Shown one piece after another: positions 51,886-61,085 of a DNA stretch of 64,000 nt; the first letter of the stretch is position 1; every line of letters begins with the position of its first letter. Location: the NCBI GenBank assembly GCA_050173345.1, contig JBFXKW010000001.1:124001-188000 (forward strand), read 5' to 3'. The stretch is from SHWC01 sp050173345. Its GTDB lineage: Bacteria > Pseudomonadota > Alphaproteobacteria > UBA828. Made by a program: the position numbers and the translations under genes. The notes below the pieces were generated by a model, which saw nothing but the letters and a program-made list of their open reading frames with translations, ran no database searches and was not told the origin of the DNA.

Positions 51886-53535
51886 CTATTTGATGATCTC
51901 CATCTCATGCACCTGATAGTACTGCGTCGTGTACCAGCGCCAGTTCTTGAGCCGCTTGGAGACGCCGATGCGGAAATAGGGCTCGACGCTCCAGCCGAAC
52001 GCGGCCTTCTCCTGAATGCGCTGCTGCACGCCCTTGTGGTGCTCCAGCCGCTCCTGCGGGTCGAGGATGCCGGCGCCCGTCTCGATGATGCGGTCGACCT
52101 CGGGGTCGTTGAAGTTGGAGTAGTTGACCAGCGACAGCGGGCCCGAGGTGTAAACCAGGTTCACCACATAGTTGACGTCGGGCTGGATCGGGCTGTCGAT
52201 CCAGAGCGCCATCTGTGCCTTCCTGGTCTGCACCAGATCGGAATGCGCGGCGACCGGCAGCTTCTTGAGATTGAGGTTGATGCCGAGCTTCGAGAGCGTG
52301 CTCTGCAGGATGAGGGCGAGGTTCTCCATTTCCGGCACGCCGGCGCTGAAGGCGAGATCGGCGGTGAAGCCGTTCTCGTAGCCGGCCTCCGCGAGCAGCG
52401 CCTTTGCCTTGTCGAGATCGAAGCCATACGGCTTCAAGTTCTCGTAGCCGGGGGTGACGCTGGAGATCACACCGTTCCAGGGCACCGCCATGCCGCGATA
52501 GACATTGTCCACGATCTGCTCGCGCGGGATCGAGTAGTTGATCGCCTGGCGCACGCGCACGTCGTCGAACGGCTTCATCTCGTTGTTGAGGGTCAGCCAC
52601 ATCTGGCGGTTGCCGCGCACGGCGACGCCCTCGGCAACGTCCGAACCTTCGAGCGCCATGACCTCGTCTGGCGAAAGGTCCTCCGCCATGTCGACCCGTC
52701 CCTTCTGCAGCAGCGCCAGGCGGCCGGCGGATTCGGGCACCACCAGATAGATGATCTTCTTGATCTTGGGCGGGCCGCGCCAGAAGTTCTCGTTCGCCTC
52801 CATGACCACGCGCTTGCCCGGCGTCCACTCGGTGACCTGATAGGCGCCGAAGCCGCCGCCATGGGTCGCGATCCAGTTGTCGGCATTGGGGTCATCGGCA
52901 GTCTTGTGCGCCTCGACCGCCTTCGAATCGTGCCATGACTGGTAATAGTTGGTCAGGCCGGGGCAGCCGAGCGGCATCGGCGTCGCGTTGGTCAGCTGTA
53001 CCGTATATTTGTCGATCTTCTTCCAATCCGCTTCGTGCAGGTTGAGCAGGCGGTTGATCAGGAAATAGATGACCGGGTTCTTGCGTTCGCGCTCGATGCG
53101 CCAGATCACGTCGTCGGCCGTGAACTCGTTGCCGTAGGCCGACATCACGCCGGGGCGGATGTGCATGGTGACGGTCTTGCCGTCCTCGGCGGTCTCGCAA
53201 CTCTCCATGATGCCGCCGACCGTGTGCTGGTTGGTGTAGCCGATCGGGTAGGCATAGCCCGGCAGCTTGTCCGGGTCGAAATACTTGCCGGTGCCGTAGG
53301 GGTAGGGGCCGAATTCCCACTCGAGCCCGAGCGCGTAGAGCTGCGCGCCCATGGTCCAGGTCTGCGGTCCGATATGACGGTCGAGGTCCACGCCCTGGGG
53401 CAGGCCGGGAATGGCGATGACGATGGTGTCTTCGTCTTCCGCAGCCGTTGCGGGCTCCGATCGTCCAAAAGACGCCGCGGCGACGAAAGCGATGGCCGCC
53501 ATCGTCGCCAGCAGCCGCGTCGCCACGCTGCGCAT
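51886..53535 (-). CDS. Peptide/nickel-type ABC substrate-binding protein (SBP_bac_5)
   Basis: A 549-residue periplasmic protein with a signal peptide (about 1-31). Family features are the early lobe (GGIMESCETAEDGKTVTMHI), FDDVRVRQAINYSIPREQIV near residue 325 and the late FNDPEVDRIIETG. AGGAGGAGGGAGG precedes the ATG. It is divergent from the ATPase and permease genes, with a dyad-bearing gap between, and belongs to the same importer. Confidence 0.92.
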   Translation of the reverse strand: MRSVATRLLATMAAIAFVAAASFGRSEPATAAEDEDTIVIAIPGLPQGVDLDRHIGPQTWTMGAQLYALGLEWEFGPYPYGTGKYFDPDKLPGYAYPIGYTNQHTVGGIMESCETAEDGKTVTMHIRPGVMSAYGNEFTADDVIWRIERERKNPVIYFLINRLLNLHEADWKKIDKYTVQLTNATPMPLGCPGLTNYYQSWHDSKAVEAHKTADDPNADNWIATHGGGFGAYQVTEWTPGKRVVMEANENFWRGPPKIKKIIYLVVPESAGRLALLQKGRVDMAEDLSPDEVMALEGSDVAEGVAVRGNRQMWLTLNNEMKPFDDVRVRQAINYSIPREQIVDNVYRGMAVPWNGVISSVTPGYENLKPYGFDLDKAKALLAEAGYENGFTADLAFSAGVPEMENLALILQSTLSKLGINLNLKKLPVAAHSDLVQTRKAQMALWIDSPIQPDVNYVVNLVYTSGPLSLVNYSNFNDPEVDRIIETGAGILDPQERLEHHKGVQQRIQEKAAFGWSVEPYFRIGVSKRLKNWRWYTTQYYQVHEMEIIK

Positions 53536-53862
53536 GCCGGCCTCCCTCCTCCTGGCATAGCCTGCCCTTTCCGCTGGCCGGCAAGCCGACGCAGCGCAAT
53601 CGGGCCCTTCCCTTTCTGTATTTTCACGCTAACAGTCAAGCCGCGTTCGGCTCAACAAGGGAACGTGCTGCGGTGCGTCAATCAAGGTTGAGCACCGCTT
53701 TGATTTTCGTCGAGCGAAGCCCGATCGACAATGCTTGTGTCGCAGCGTGGAAAAGGAGGGGAGTTTCCCGTGACCACGCGGTCCGTCTTATGATCCTGTG
53801 GCAGGGAAGGCGCCGATGCATCGTGGCGAAGCGAGGGAACTAGCGGGGCGGAGGCGTCGCGG
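53536..53862. other. 327-base divergent promoter region of the peptide importer
   Basis: It lies between the leftward binding-protein gene and the rightward ATPase gene. It holds a 27-base dyad (53671-53697) and a short AT-rich segment at about 53610-53630. No gene is evident. Confidence 0.55.
53671..53697. promoter_or_regulatory. 27-base dyad, candidate operator of the peptide importer
   Basis: CGGTGC and GCACCG, with TCAA and TTGA inside them, enclose TCAAGG. The long symmetry lies midway in the divergent region, where a dimeric regulator could control both transcripts. Confidence 0.45.
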
Positions 53863-54831
53863 GTGACCGTGCTCCTGGAGGTTCGGAATCTCACCAAGGT
53901 CTTCACGGTGGGACCGCGTGCCAAGCTGGTCGCGGTCAACAATGTGTCGTTTCGCCTGGAGCGCGGCGAGACGCTCGGCTTGGTCGGCGAGAGCGGCTCG
54001 GGCAAGACCACGGTCGGCCGTTGCGTGCTGCGCCTGATAGAACCCACCGCGGGCTCGATCCTGCTCGATGGCGAGGACATTACCCGGCTCAAGGCGGAAC
54101 GGCTGCGTGCCTTGCGCGCCCGCATGCAGCTCGTCTTTCAGGATCCGTTCGGTTCGCTGAACCCGCGGCTGACGGTCGCCCAGACGGTCGGCGAGCCGCT
54201 GCGTTTGCAAGGCGCCGGCAGCGAGGAGAGAAGGGGACGGGTCGCCGACATCCTGCGGCTGGTCAAGCTGGATGAGCGCTTCTTCGACTACTATCCGGCC
54301 GACCTGACGGCGAGCGAGCAGCAGCGGGTCGGCATCGCGCGCGCCCTGGTGACGCGGCCGGCGTTCGTGGTGCTGGACGAGCCGACCTCCACGCTCGACC
54401 CCTCGGCGCGCGCCGAGATTCTCGACCTGCTCGAGACCATTCAGCGTGAGACGGGCACCGCCTACCTCTTCATCTCGCACGACCTGACCTCGGTCGCCAG
54501 GCTCAGCCACCGCATCGCGATCATGTATCTCGGCCACATCGTCGAGGCGGCGCCGAGCGAGATCATCATGCGGTCGCAGCGCCATCCCTACAGCCGCGCA
54601 CTGCTCTCGGCCGTACTGTTCCCCGATCCTGACCGGCGCCCCGATCCCTATGTGATCGAGGGCGAGATTCCGACCGCCATCAACCCGAAGCCGGGATGCC
54701 CGCTCTACGGCCGCTGCCCTCTTCGGGAGGATGCCTGCAGGGCCGCGGTGCCGCCGCTCAGCGAGGTCGAGCTCGATCACTTCTCCGCCTGCCTGCGTTG
54801 GAACCAGGTGGAAGCGGCGGCACCTCGATGA
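53863..54831 (+). CDS. Peptide-type ABC ATPase (OppF/DppF-like) with degenerate signature
   Basis: A 322-residue ATPase. Walker A is GESGSGKTT, Q-loop VFQDPFGSLNPRL, Walker B VVLDEPTSTLD and the H-loop FISHDLTSV is intact. The signature is LTASE (148-152) rather than LSGGQ. The C-terminal Cys-rich tail (GCPLYGRCP, EDAC) is the usual oligopeptide-transporter extension. The GTG at 53863 has GGAGG nine bases upstream. It is first of four rightward genes. Confidence 0.9.
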   Translation: MTVLLEVRNLTKVFTVGPRAKLVAVNNVSFRLERGETLGLVGESGSGKTTVGRCVLRLIEPTAGSILLDGEDITRLKAERLRALRARMQLVFQDPFGSLNPRLTVAQTVGEPLRLQGAGSEERRGRVADILRLVKLDERFFDYYPADLTASEQQRVGIARALVTRPAFVVLDEPTSTLDPSARAEILDLLETIQRETGTAYLFISHDLTSVARLSHRIAIMYLGHIVEAAPSEIIMRSQRHPYSRALLSAVLFPDPDRRPDPYVIEGEIPTAINPKPGCPLYGRCPLREDACRAAVPPLSEVELDHFSACLRWNQVEAAAPR

Positions 54832-54880
54832 GCCATGGCGTCGCGATCATGAACGGAAGCACGTTCAGGAGCGAATGACG

Positions 54881-55921
54881 ATGCGCTCGGCGATCTACAT
54901 CGGCCGCCGTTTCCTGTTCCTGGTGCCGCAGATCTTCCTGATCTCGCTGATCACCTTCGTGCTGGTACGGCTGCTGCCGGGCGATCCGGCACGGCTGTCG
55001 CTGGGGCCGCTCGCGCCCGAGGAGGCGGTCCAGGCGCTGCGCGAGCAGATGAACCTCGACAAGCCGATCCTCGAGCAATACGCGATCTGGCTGCAGAACG
55101 CCTTTCGCGGCGATTTCGGCAGCTCCTGGGTCAACAACACGCATGTAGCGAATGACCTGATCGAGCGCATACCGGTCACGCTCGAGCTCATCGTGCTTGC
55201 GCTCCTGCTCGTGTTCCTGGTGCTGGTTCCGCTCGCCATCATCACCGCGAGCCGCACCCGCAACCGCGTCGTCCGCTTCTTCCGGAACATCACCTTCGGC
55301 TACGGCATGCTGGCCGGCGCGCTGCCCGACTTCCTGCTCGGCCTGGTGCTGATCTTCGTCTTCTTCACCCAGCTCGGCATCCTGCCGGGGCCGGAAGGCC
55401 GGCTCGACATCCTCGACATCGCGCCGCCCTTCGTCACCGGCTCGATCCTGATCGACACGCTGATCGAAGGCGATTTCGAGACCTTCTGGTCGGCGGTCAA
55501 GCATCTCGTCATGCCGGTGTTCACGCTCGCCTTCGTCTACGGCGCGCCGATCTTCAAGATGCTGCGCGGTCAGATGGAGATGGCGCTCGATGCCGACTAC
55601 ACGGCCTATGGCAAGGCGATCGGCCTCGCGCCCCGCACCATCTTCCTGCGCGCCGCGCGGATCGCGGCGGGCCCGACCATCGTCATCACCGGCGTCATCG
55701 TCATGTTCCTGCTCGGCGGCGCCGTGCTGGTCGAGACCGTGTTCAATTTCTCGGGCCTCGGGCAGTACGCCGTGCAGTCGATCATCACCGCCGACTACGC
55801 GCCGATCCAGGGTTTCGTCTCGTTCGCCGCGATCTTCACCATGCTGGTCTATCTCGCGGTCGATCTCATCCAGTTCGCCATGGACCCGCGCGTCAAGGTC
55901 GGCAGCCGGGGCGCGCAATAG
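54881..55921 (+). CDS. Peptide-type ABC permease (DppB-like)
   Basis: A 346-residue permease with six hydrophobic helices. The opening RRFLFLVPQIFLISLITFVL and the motif ADYTAYGKAIGLAPRTIFLR are typical of DppB/OppB. The ATG at 54881 is nine bases after AGGAG, better spaced than the ATG two codons earlier. Two bases separate its stop from the next ATG. Confidence 0.92.
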   Translation: MRSAIYIGRRFLFLVPQIFLISLITFVLVRLLPGDPARLSLGPLAPEEAVQALREQMNLDKPILEQYAIWLQNAFRGDFGSSWVNNTHVANDLIERIPVTLELIVLALLLVFLVLVPLAIITASRTRNRVVRFFRNITFGYGMLAGALPDFLLGLVLIFVFFTQLGILPGPEGRLDILDIAPPFVTGSILIDTLIEGDFETFWSAVKHLVMPVFTLAFVYGAPIFKMLRGQMEMALDADYTAYGKAIGLAPRTIFLRAARIAAGPTIVITGVIVMFLLGGAVLVETVFNFSGLGQYAVQSIITADYAPIQGFVSFAAIFTMLVYLAVDLIQFAMDPRVKVGSRGAQ

Positions 55922-55923
55922 CC

Positions 55924-57651
55924 ATGTGGCTGCGCCTCAAGGTGACGGTCCGCACGCTGCCCAAATGGCAGCTCGCCGTGCTCGCCTTCTTCTTCTGCGT
56001 GATTTTCCTGACCATCTTCGGCCCCTATATCACGCCCTATCCGACCACCACGGTCGATCCGCTCTCGCGTCTCCTGCCGCCGAGCGGCGAGCACTGGTTC
56101 GGCACCGACGACAACGGCATCGACATCTTCTCGCGGGTCTTGGCCGCACCGCGCACCGACGTCGTTATCGCGGTGATCGCGACCTTCCTCTCGGTGCTGA
56201 TCGGCGCGCCGCTCGGCGTCGTGATCGCGCTCTACGAGAGCCGCAAGGGCGCCGCCTCCACCGCCTTTGCCGATGTCTCCATGCGCCTCCTCGAGGTGAT
56301 CCAATCGTTCCCGGTGTTCGTCTTCGCGATGGTCCTGGTCGCCGTGTTCGGCGGCAGCACCGTCAACATCATCATCGCGATCGCCTTCGTGAACACGCCG
56401 GTGTTCGTGCGGCTGGTGCGCGCCGAGGTGCTCTCGCTGATCCAGCGCCCGTTCGCGGAAGCGGCGCGTGCGGTCGGCAATTCCGAGGTGCGGCTCGGCT
56501 TCCGCCACATCCTGCCCAACGCGCTTCCGACGGTGGTGATCCAGGTCTCGGTCACGGTTGGCTTCGCGATCCTGCTGACCGCCGGGCTCAGCTTCGTCGG
56601 TGCCGGCGTCAAGCCGCCGACGCCCGAGCTCGGCAGCATGATCGCGTCCGGCGCCAAGTTCCTGATCATCGAGCAGTGGTGGCCGGCGCTGTTCCCGGGC
56701 CTCGCGCTCGGCCTCATCGTGTTCTCGTTCGGCATCTTCGGCGAGGTGCTCAACAAGGCGCTCGAGCCGCGCGCGGTGCGCGGTGTCGATCGGCGCCGCG
56801 TGGCGATCGAGGCCGAGACGGTGCGGGCGCCACCCGTGCTGCCGGTGCCGATCGTCCGGCCAGGGGCGGCCGCCGGCCCGGTGCTGGCGGTCGAGGGCGT
56901 CGGCGTCAGGCCGCATGCCCCGGGTGCACCGTTCCTGCTCGAAGATGTCTCGTTCGCGTTGCAATCGGGAGAGCGGCTCGGCATCGTCGGCGAATCGGGC
57001 TCCGGCAAGACCGTGCTGGTGAAGACCGTGCTGCAGCTCCTGCCGCCGCAGCTTCAGGTCACGGACGGCGCGATCCGCTTCGGCGAGACCGACGTGCTCG
57101 GGCTCGACGAGCGGGCCATGAGGGCGCTGCGCTCGAAGCAGATCGCGGCGATCCTGCCCAATGCCAAGTCGCAGCTCAGCCCGCTCACCACGGTCGGCGC
57201 CATGCTGCGCAGCGCGATGCTGGCCCATGAGCGGCTCTCGGCGAGGGAGGTCCGCAGCCGCTCGGTCGAGCTCCTGACCATGGTCGGCATCACCGACCCC
57301 GAGCACCGGCTGAGCGCCTATCCGCACGAGCTCTCGGGCGGCATGGCGCAGCGCGTCTGCCTTGCCCTGGCGCTGATGTACAAGCCGCGGCTGCTGGTCG
57401 CCGACGAGCCGACCTCGGGCCTAGACGTGACGATCCAGCGCCAGGTGCTCGACCTGATCCAGGCGCTCGCGCATGACGGCGGCACGGCGCAGCTCATCAT
57501 CACCAGCGATCTCGGCATCGCGGCGCACTATTGCGACAAGGTGGCGCTGATGCAGGCGGGGCGCATCGTCGAGATCAACGAGACCAGGGCGCTGTTCAGG
57601 AACCCGCAACATCCCTACACTCGGCACCTCCTTTCCGGCGTGCGGGTGTGA
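55924..57651 (+). CDS. Fused peptide ABC permease (DppC-like) and ATPase (DppD-like) with altered nucleotide site
   Basis: A 575-residue fusion. Residues about 1-285 are a DppC-type permease (FGTDDNGIDIFSRVL, SFPVFVFAMVLVAVFGGS, FAEAARAVGNSEVRLGFRHI). Residues about 330-575 form an ATPase with Walker A GESGSGKT (Lys362), signature LSGGMAQR and Walker B LLVADEPTSGLD. The Q-loop Gln is replaced (Pro412 in ILPNAKSQLSP), and the H-loop His is replaced by Ser528 (ITSDLG). Its partner keeps a complete H-loop but has a broken signature, so one of the two nucleotide sites would be complete and the other not. No frameshift is apparent. Confidence 0.9.
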   Translation: MWLRLKVTVRTLPKWQLAVLAFFFCVIFLTIFGPYITPYPTTTVDPLSRLLPPSGEHWFGTDDNGIDIFSRVLAAPRTDVVIAVIATFLSVLIGAPLGVVIALYESRKGAASTAFADVSMRLLEVIQSFPVFVFAMVLVAVFGGSTVNIIIAIAFVNTPVFVRLVRAEVLSLIQRPFAEAARAVGNSEVRLGFRHILPNALPTVVIQVSVTVGFAILLTAGLSFVGAGVKPPTPELGSMIASGAKFLIIEQWWPALFPGLALGLIVFSFGIFGEVLNKALEPRAVRGVDRRRVAIEAETVRAPPVLPVPIVRPGAAAGPVLAVEGVGVRPHAPGAPFLLEDVSFALQSGERLGIVGESGSGKTVLVKTVLQLLPPQLQVTDGAIRFGETDVLGLDERAMRALRSKQIAAILPNAKSQLSPLTTVGAMLRSAMLAHERLSAREVRSRSVELLTMVGITDPEHRLSAYPHELSGGMAQRVCLALALMYKPRLLVADEPTSGLDVTIQRQVLDLIQALAHDGGTAQLIITSDLGIAAHYCDKVALMQAGRIVEINETRALFRNPQHPYTRHLLSGVRV

Positions 57652-57676
57652 CGCGCGCAGCAACCATGGGGCAGTG

Positions 57677-59236
57677 ATGCCACGCGAGACTTGGCGCCTT
57701 GCCAAGCCGGCGGTCGCTTCCGTCGGCGGCATCGTTTCGAGCCAGCATCATCTGGCATCTGCCATCGGTGCAAAGGTGCTTTCGGAGGGCGGCAACGCGA
57801 TCGATGCCGCGCTCGCGACCAGCTTCGCGCTTGCCGCCGTCGAGCCCTGGATGAGCGGCCTCGGCGGGGGCGGCTACATGGTGGTGCGGTTCGCCGATGC
57901 GCCCGCGCCTCAGGTCGTCGAGTTCGGCATGGTGTCGCCGCAGGCGCTCGACCCGGCCGACTATCCGTTGACCGGCGCGACCGCCGGCGATCTCTTCGCC
58001 TGGCCGGGCGTGCTCGACGACCGCAACGTGCACGGCTACCACGCGATCGCGGTGCCCGGCCAGGTCGCCGGCCTCGCGCTCGCGCTCGAACGCTTCGGCA
58101 GCCGGCGCTGGGACGAGCTGCTCCAACCGGCGATCGCGCTCGCCGAGCGCGGCCTCACCGTGGACTGGTATGCGACGCTCGCGATCGCCGCCACGGCGAA
58201 GGACATGAGGCGCTATCCGGCGGCCGCCTCCCTCTATCTCCCCGACGGCCTGCCGCCGGCCGGCGAATGGAGCGGCCCGCCGCCGACGATCGGGCTGGGC
58301 AACCTCGCGAAGACGCTGCGCCGGCTCGCCGAGGCCGGACCGCGCGACTTCTACGAGGGCGAGATCGCGCGCCGCCTGGTGGCGGACCTCGCCGCGGGCG
58401 GCAGCCGCATCGCGGCAAGCGATCTCGCGGGCTACGAGGCGCGCCTCGCGGTGCCCAGCGCCGCGCGCTATCGCGATGCGACCGTCTATGCGCCGTCCGG
58501 CCTGACCGCCGGGCCGACCCTGCACGACGCGCTCGGCCGGCTCGATGCTGGCGCGTTCGCCACTGCTGCGCCGAGCGTCGAAGCCTATGTCGCCTACGCC
58601 AAGGCGCTTCACGCCGCCTATGCGCAGCGGCTCAGCGAGATGGGCGAGACGGCCCTGCCGGCGGCGTCGAGCTGCACGAGCCATATCGGCGTCGCCGACC
58701 GCCACGGCAATCTGGTCGCGCTGACCCAGACGCTGCTTTCGCCGTTCGGCGCGCGCGTGGTGCTGCCGGAGACCGGCATCCTGATGAACAACGGCATCAT
58801 GTGGTTCGACCCGCGGCCCGGCGGGCCGAACTCGATCGGCCCGGCCAAGCGGCCGCTCTCCAACATGTGCCCGACGATCCTGGCGTTCGACGATGGCCGG
58901 CGCTTCGCGCTCGGCGCCTCGGGCGGGCGGCGCATCATGCCGGCGGTGATGCAGATCGTCTCGTTCCTCGCCGATTTCGGCATGACGCTGAACGACGCAT
59001 TCCACACGCCGCGCCTCGACGTGAGCGGCACCGACGTCGTGACCATCGACGAGCGGCTGCCGCCGGGGCTCGCCTCCGCGCTGCCGCCGCCGCTCGGGGC
59101 GCTTGCCGTTCAGCAGGGCGCCTATCCTTCCCTGTTCGCCAATCCCAACGCGGCGGGCTGGCTGCCCGAGGAGGCGAGGGCGGTCGGCGCGGTCCACGTC
59201 GCCTCGCCGTGGTCGCAGGCCGCGCCGGGCGCTTAG
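57677..59236 (+). CDS. Gamma-glutamyltransferase family protein
   Basis: A 519-residue Ntn-hydrolase of the GGT family. The autoprocessing and catalytic Thr is Thr334 in CTSHIGVADRHGNLV, followed by the family's TQTLLSPFGARVV. The N terminus (GGIVSSQHHLASAIG, EGGNAIDAALA) is typical. No signal peptide is visible, so it probably acts in the cytoplasm after peptide import by the adjacent transporter. The ATG at 57677 was preferred over the GTG just before it because of GGGG spacing. Its TAG overlaps the stop of the convergent LLM gene. Confidence 0.92.
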   Translation: MPRETWRLAKPAVASVGGIVSSQHHLASAIGAKVLSEGGNAIDAALATSFALAAVEPWMSGLGGGGYMVVRFADAPAPQVVEFGMVSPQALDPADYPLTGATAGDLFAWPGVLDDRNVHGYHAIAVPGQVAGLALALERFGSRRWDELLQPAIALAERGLTVDWYATLAIAATAKDMRRYPAAASLYLPDGLPPAGEWSGPPPTIGLGNLAKTLRRLAEAGPRDFYEGEIARRLVADLAAGGSRIAASDLAGYEARLAVPSAARYRDATVYAPSGLTAGPTLHDALGRLDAGAFATAAPSVEAYVAYAKALHAAYAQRLSEMGETALPAASSCTSHIGVADRHGNLVALTQTLLSPFGARVVLPETGILMNNGIMWFDPRPGGPNSIGPAKRPLSNMCPTILAFDDGRRFALGASGGRRIMPAVMQIVSFLADFGMTLNDAFHTPRLDVSGTDVVTIDERLPPGLASALPPPLGALAVQQGAYPSLFANPNAAGWLPEEARAVGAVHVASPWSQAAPGA

Positions 59237-60264
59237 GTAACCGGCAGCCACTCTCCGGCCGGCTTGAGCTTCTTCGCTTCGGGGATGATCTCCTCGCCGA
59301 AGCGGCGGATCTGGTTTTCGAGGTCGGCGAGCTTGCCGTCCCTGGTCTCCGCCATCATGCAGACCACCATCGAATAGCCGTTGTCGGCGAAACGCTTGAG
59401 GTCTTCGAGCACCTGCTCGGGCGTGCCGGTGCAGAGCCGGCGAGGGCGCGCCTTCGAGAACGGATCGTTGCCGTCGGTGACGCGCGCGCCCGACGCCGCC
59501 AGCATGTGGAACTGGCGCGTGTCCCTGCCGATCTTCTCCGCTTCCTCGCGGATGACGTCCTGCAGTCCGTTATAGCGCGCCGGGTCGCCGTGCGGGTCGA
59601 GCCAGAGCGGGTAGAGCCCGTCGCAATGGCGGATGGCGCGCTTGACGCCGGCCGGCGTCGCGCCGCCGAACACGATCTTGGGCCGCGGCTTCTGGTAGGG
59701 TTTCGGATCCATCGACAGATTCTCGAAGCGGTAGTGCTTCCCTGAGAAGCTGACCACCTCGTCGGTCCAGCAGTGCTTGTAGATTTCGATGCACTCGATG
59801 GTGCGCTGGTTGCGCTCCCCATAGGGGATCTGGACGGACTCGTACTCCTCGGCCATCCAGCCGGCCGCGACGCCGAGCATGAGCCGGCCCTTGGAGAGCT
59901 GGTCGATGGTGGCGAGCTGGCGCGCGTCGGAGAGCGGATGCCGGTAGGGCGCGATCAGGCAGCTCGTGCCGAGCTTGAGCCGCGTGGTCGAGACCGCGAC
60001 CGCGCCCATGCAGACCGCGGCGTCCATCATGTTGTGGCGCGGCTGGTAGGCGCGGGTGCCGGTGATGTTCGCGGTGTGATGGCTGGTCGAGGCGCCCGGC
60101 ATCGAGACGTGATCCGGGAACCACATGGAATGGAAGCCCGCAGCCTCGGCGAGCTGAGCGACGCGCACCGGCTGCATCTGCTCGACGTCGACATGGCTGA
60201 GATAGATGCTGGCGTCGTCTCGCCAGGAGAAACCGTGCGTGTTCGCGTAGAGCGCGACTTCCAT
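59233..60264 (-). CDS. LLM-class flavin-dependent oxidoreductase
   Basis: A 343-residue luciferase-like monooxygenase-family protein. It shows the TIM-barrel blocks MWFPDHVSM, LKLGTSCLIAPYRHPL, KGRLMLGVAAGWMAEEYE and KIVFGGATPAGVKRA. Cofactor may be FMN or F420; F420 use cannot be decided from sequence. The ATG at 60264 follows AAAGG eight bases upstream; nine further codons upstream are possible. Divergent from the CMD-family gene. Confidence 0.9.
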   Translation of the reverse strand: MEVALYANTHGFSWRDDASIYLSHVDVEQMQPVRVAQLAEAAGFHSMWFPDHVSMPGASTSHHTANITGTRAYQPRHNMMDAAVCMGAVAVSTTRLKLGTSCLIAPYRHPLSDARQLATIDQLSKGRLMLGVAAGWMAEEYESVQIPYGERNQRTIECIEIYKHCWTDEVVSFSGKHYRFENLSMDPKPYQKPRPKIVFGGATPAGVKRAIRHCDGLYPLWLDPHGDPARYNGLQDVIREEAEKIGRDTRQFHMLAASGARVTDGNDPFSKARPRRLCTGTPEQVLEDLKRFADNGYSMVVCMMAETRDGKLADLENQIRRFGEEIIPEAKKLKPAGEWLPVT

Positions 60265-60395
60265 GGGGGCTGCCTTTCTCGCTTCGTTCACGGGGCCGTG
60301 CCGACGGCCCTTCCAACCGGGGCCGCGAAAGTCTAGTGATTTGCCGGCCGCCGTCGAGCCCCGGCGGAAAGGAACGACGATGAGGGAGAGCCGCC

Positions 60396-60932
60396 ATGAG
60401 CCGCCTGAAGCTGGTGCCGATGCAGCCCGACGATCCCGCGCTCGCCGACATGTTCGCGGAGGTCAGGGCGCGCGGCATCGAGGTGCCGAACGTCTACCGC
60501 ACGCTCGGCCATGCGCCGCCGATGCTGCGCGCCTGGCTCGACATGGCGTGGAAGATCAGGCTCGACGCCAAGACGCCGCGCAGCCTGCGCGAGCTGGTCA
60601 TCCTGCGCTGCTCGCAGGTCTCGGGCGTCAACTACGAATGGGCGCATCACGTGCCGATGGCGCTCAAGGCCGGCGTGCCCCAGGCGCAGATCGATGCGCT
60701 GAAGGACTGGCGGACGAGCAGCGCGTTCGACGCGAAGGAGAAGGCGGCGCTCCGCATCGCCGACGAGGTGACGCGGGACGGCGGCGCCTCGGCTGAGGCC
60801 ATGGCCGAGCTCCAGGCGCTGTTCGGCGCGGGCGCCCAGGTCGAGCTCGTGCTGACCGCCAGCTTCTACGCCTGCGTCGGCCGCTTCCTCAACTCCTTCG
60901 CGGTCGAGCTCGAGCCGTGGTTCAAGGGGTGA
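60396..60932 (+). CDS. Carboxymuconolactone decarboxylase (CMD) family protein
   Basis: A 178-residue helical protein. The CMD core RELVILRCSQVSGVNYEWAH with the following His (AHHVPMALKAGV) is present. There is one Cys but no CxxC pair, so it is not a peroxiredoxin-like AhpD. Family members act on lactones or as uncharacterised catabolic proteins. It is 154 bases before a hydrolase gene, and the two are separated by a dispersed repeat. Confidence 0.88.
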   Translation: MSRLKLVPMQPDDPALADMFAEVRARGIEVPNVYRTLGHAPPMLRAWLDMAWKIRLDAKTPRSLRELVILRCSQVSGVNYEWAHHVPMALKAGVPQAQIDALKDWRTSSAFDAKEKAALRIADEVTRDGGASAEAMAELQALFGAGAQVELVLTASFYACVGRFLNSFAVELEPWFKG

Positions 60933-60954
60933 GCCCTGCCTTCCAAGCTCCAAA

Positions 60955-61032
60955 TCGTCATTGCCGGGCTTGACCCGGCAATCCAGTCTTTCGCAGAAGC
61001 CTGGATGCGCGGGTCAAGCCCGCGCATGACGA
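60955..61032. repeat. Intergenic palindromic repeat with two hairpins
   Basis: A 78-base element. The outer ends TCGTCAT and ATGACGA are complementary, and inside lie two strong hairpins: TTGCCGGG-CTTGA-CCCGGCAA and TGCGCGGG-TCAAG-CCCGCGCA. Its composition matches a dispersed repeat common in alphaproteobacteria. It can act as a partial terminator or stabilise mRNA between the CMD and hydrolase genes. Confidence 0.75.
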
Positions 61033-61085
61033 TATGATGGGGCTGCCACGTCGAGCGCCGATCTGAGAGAGAAGGGAATCGCACC

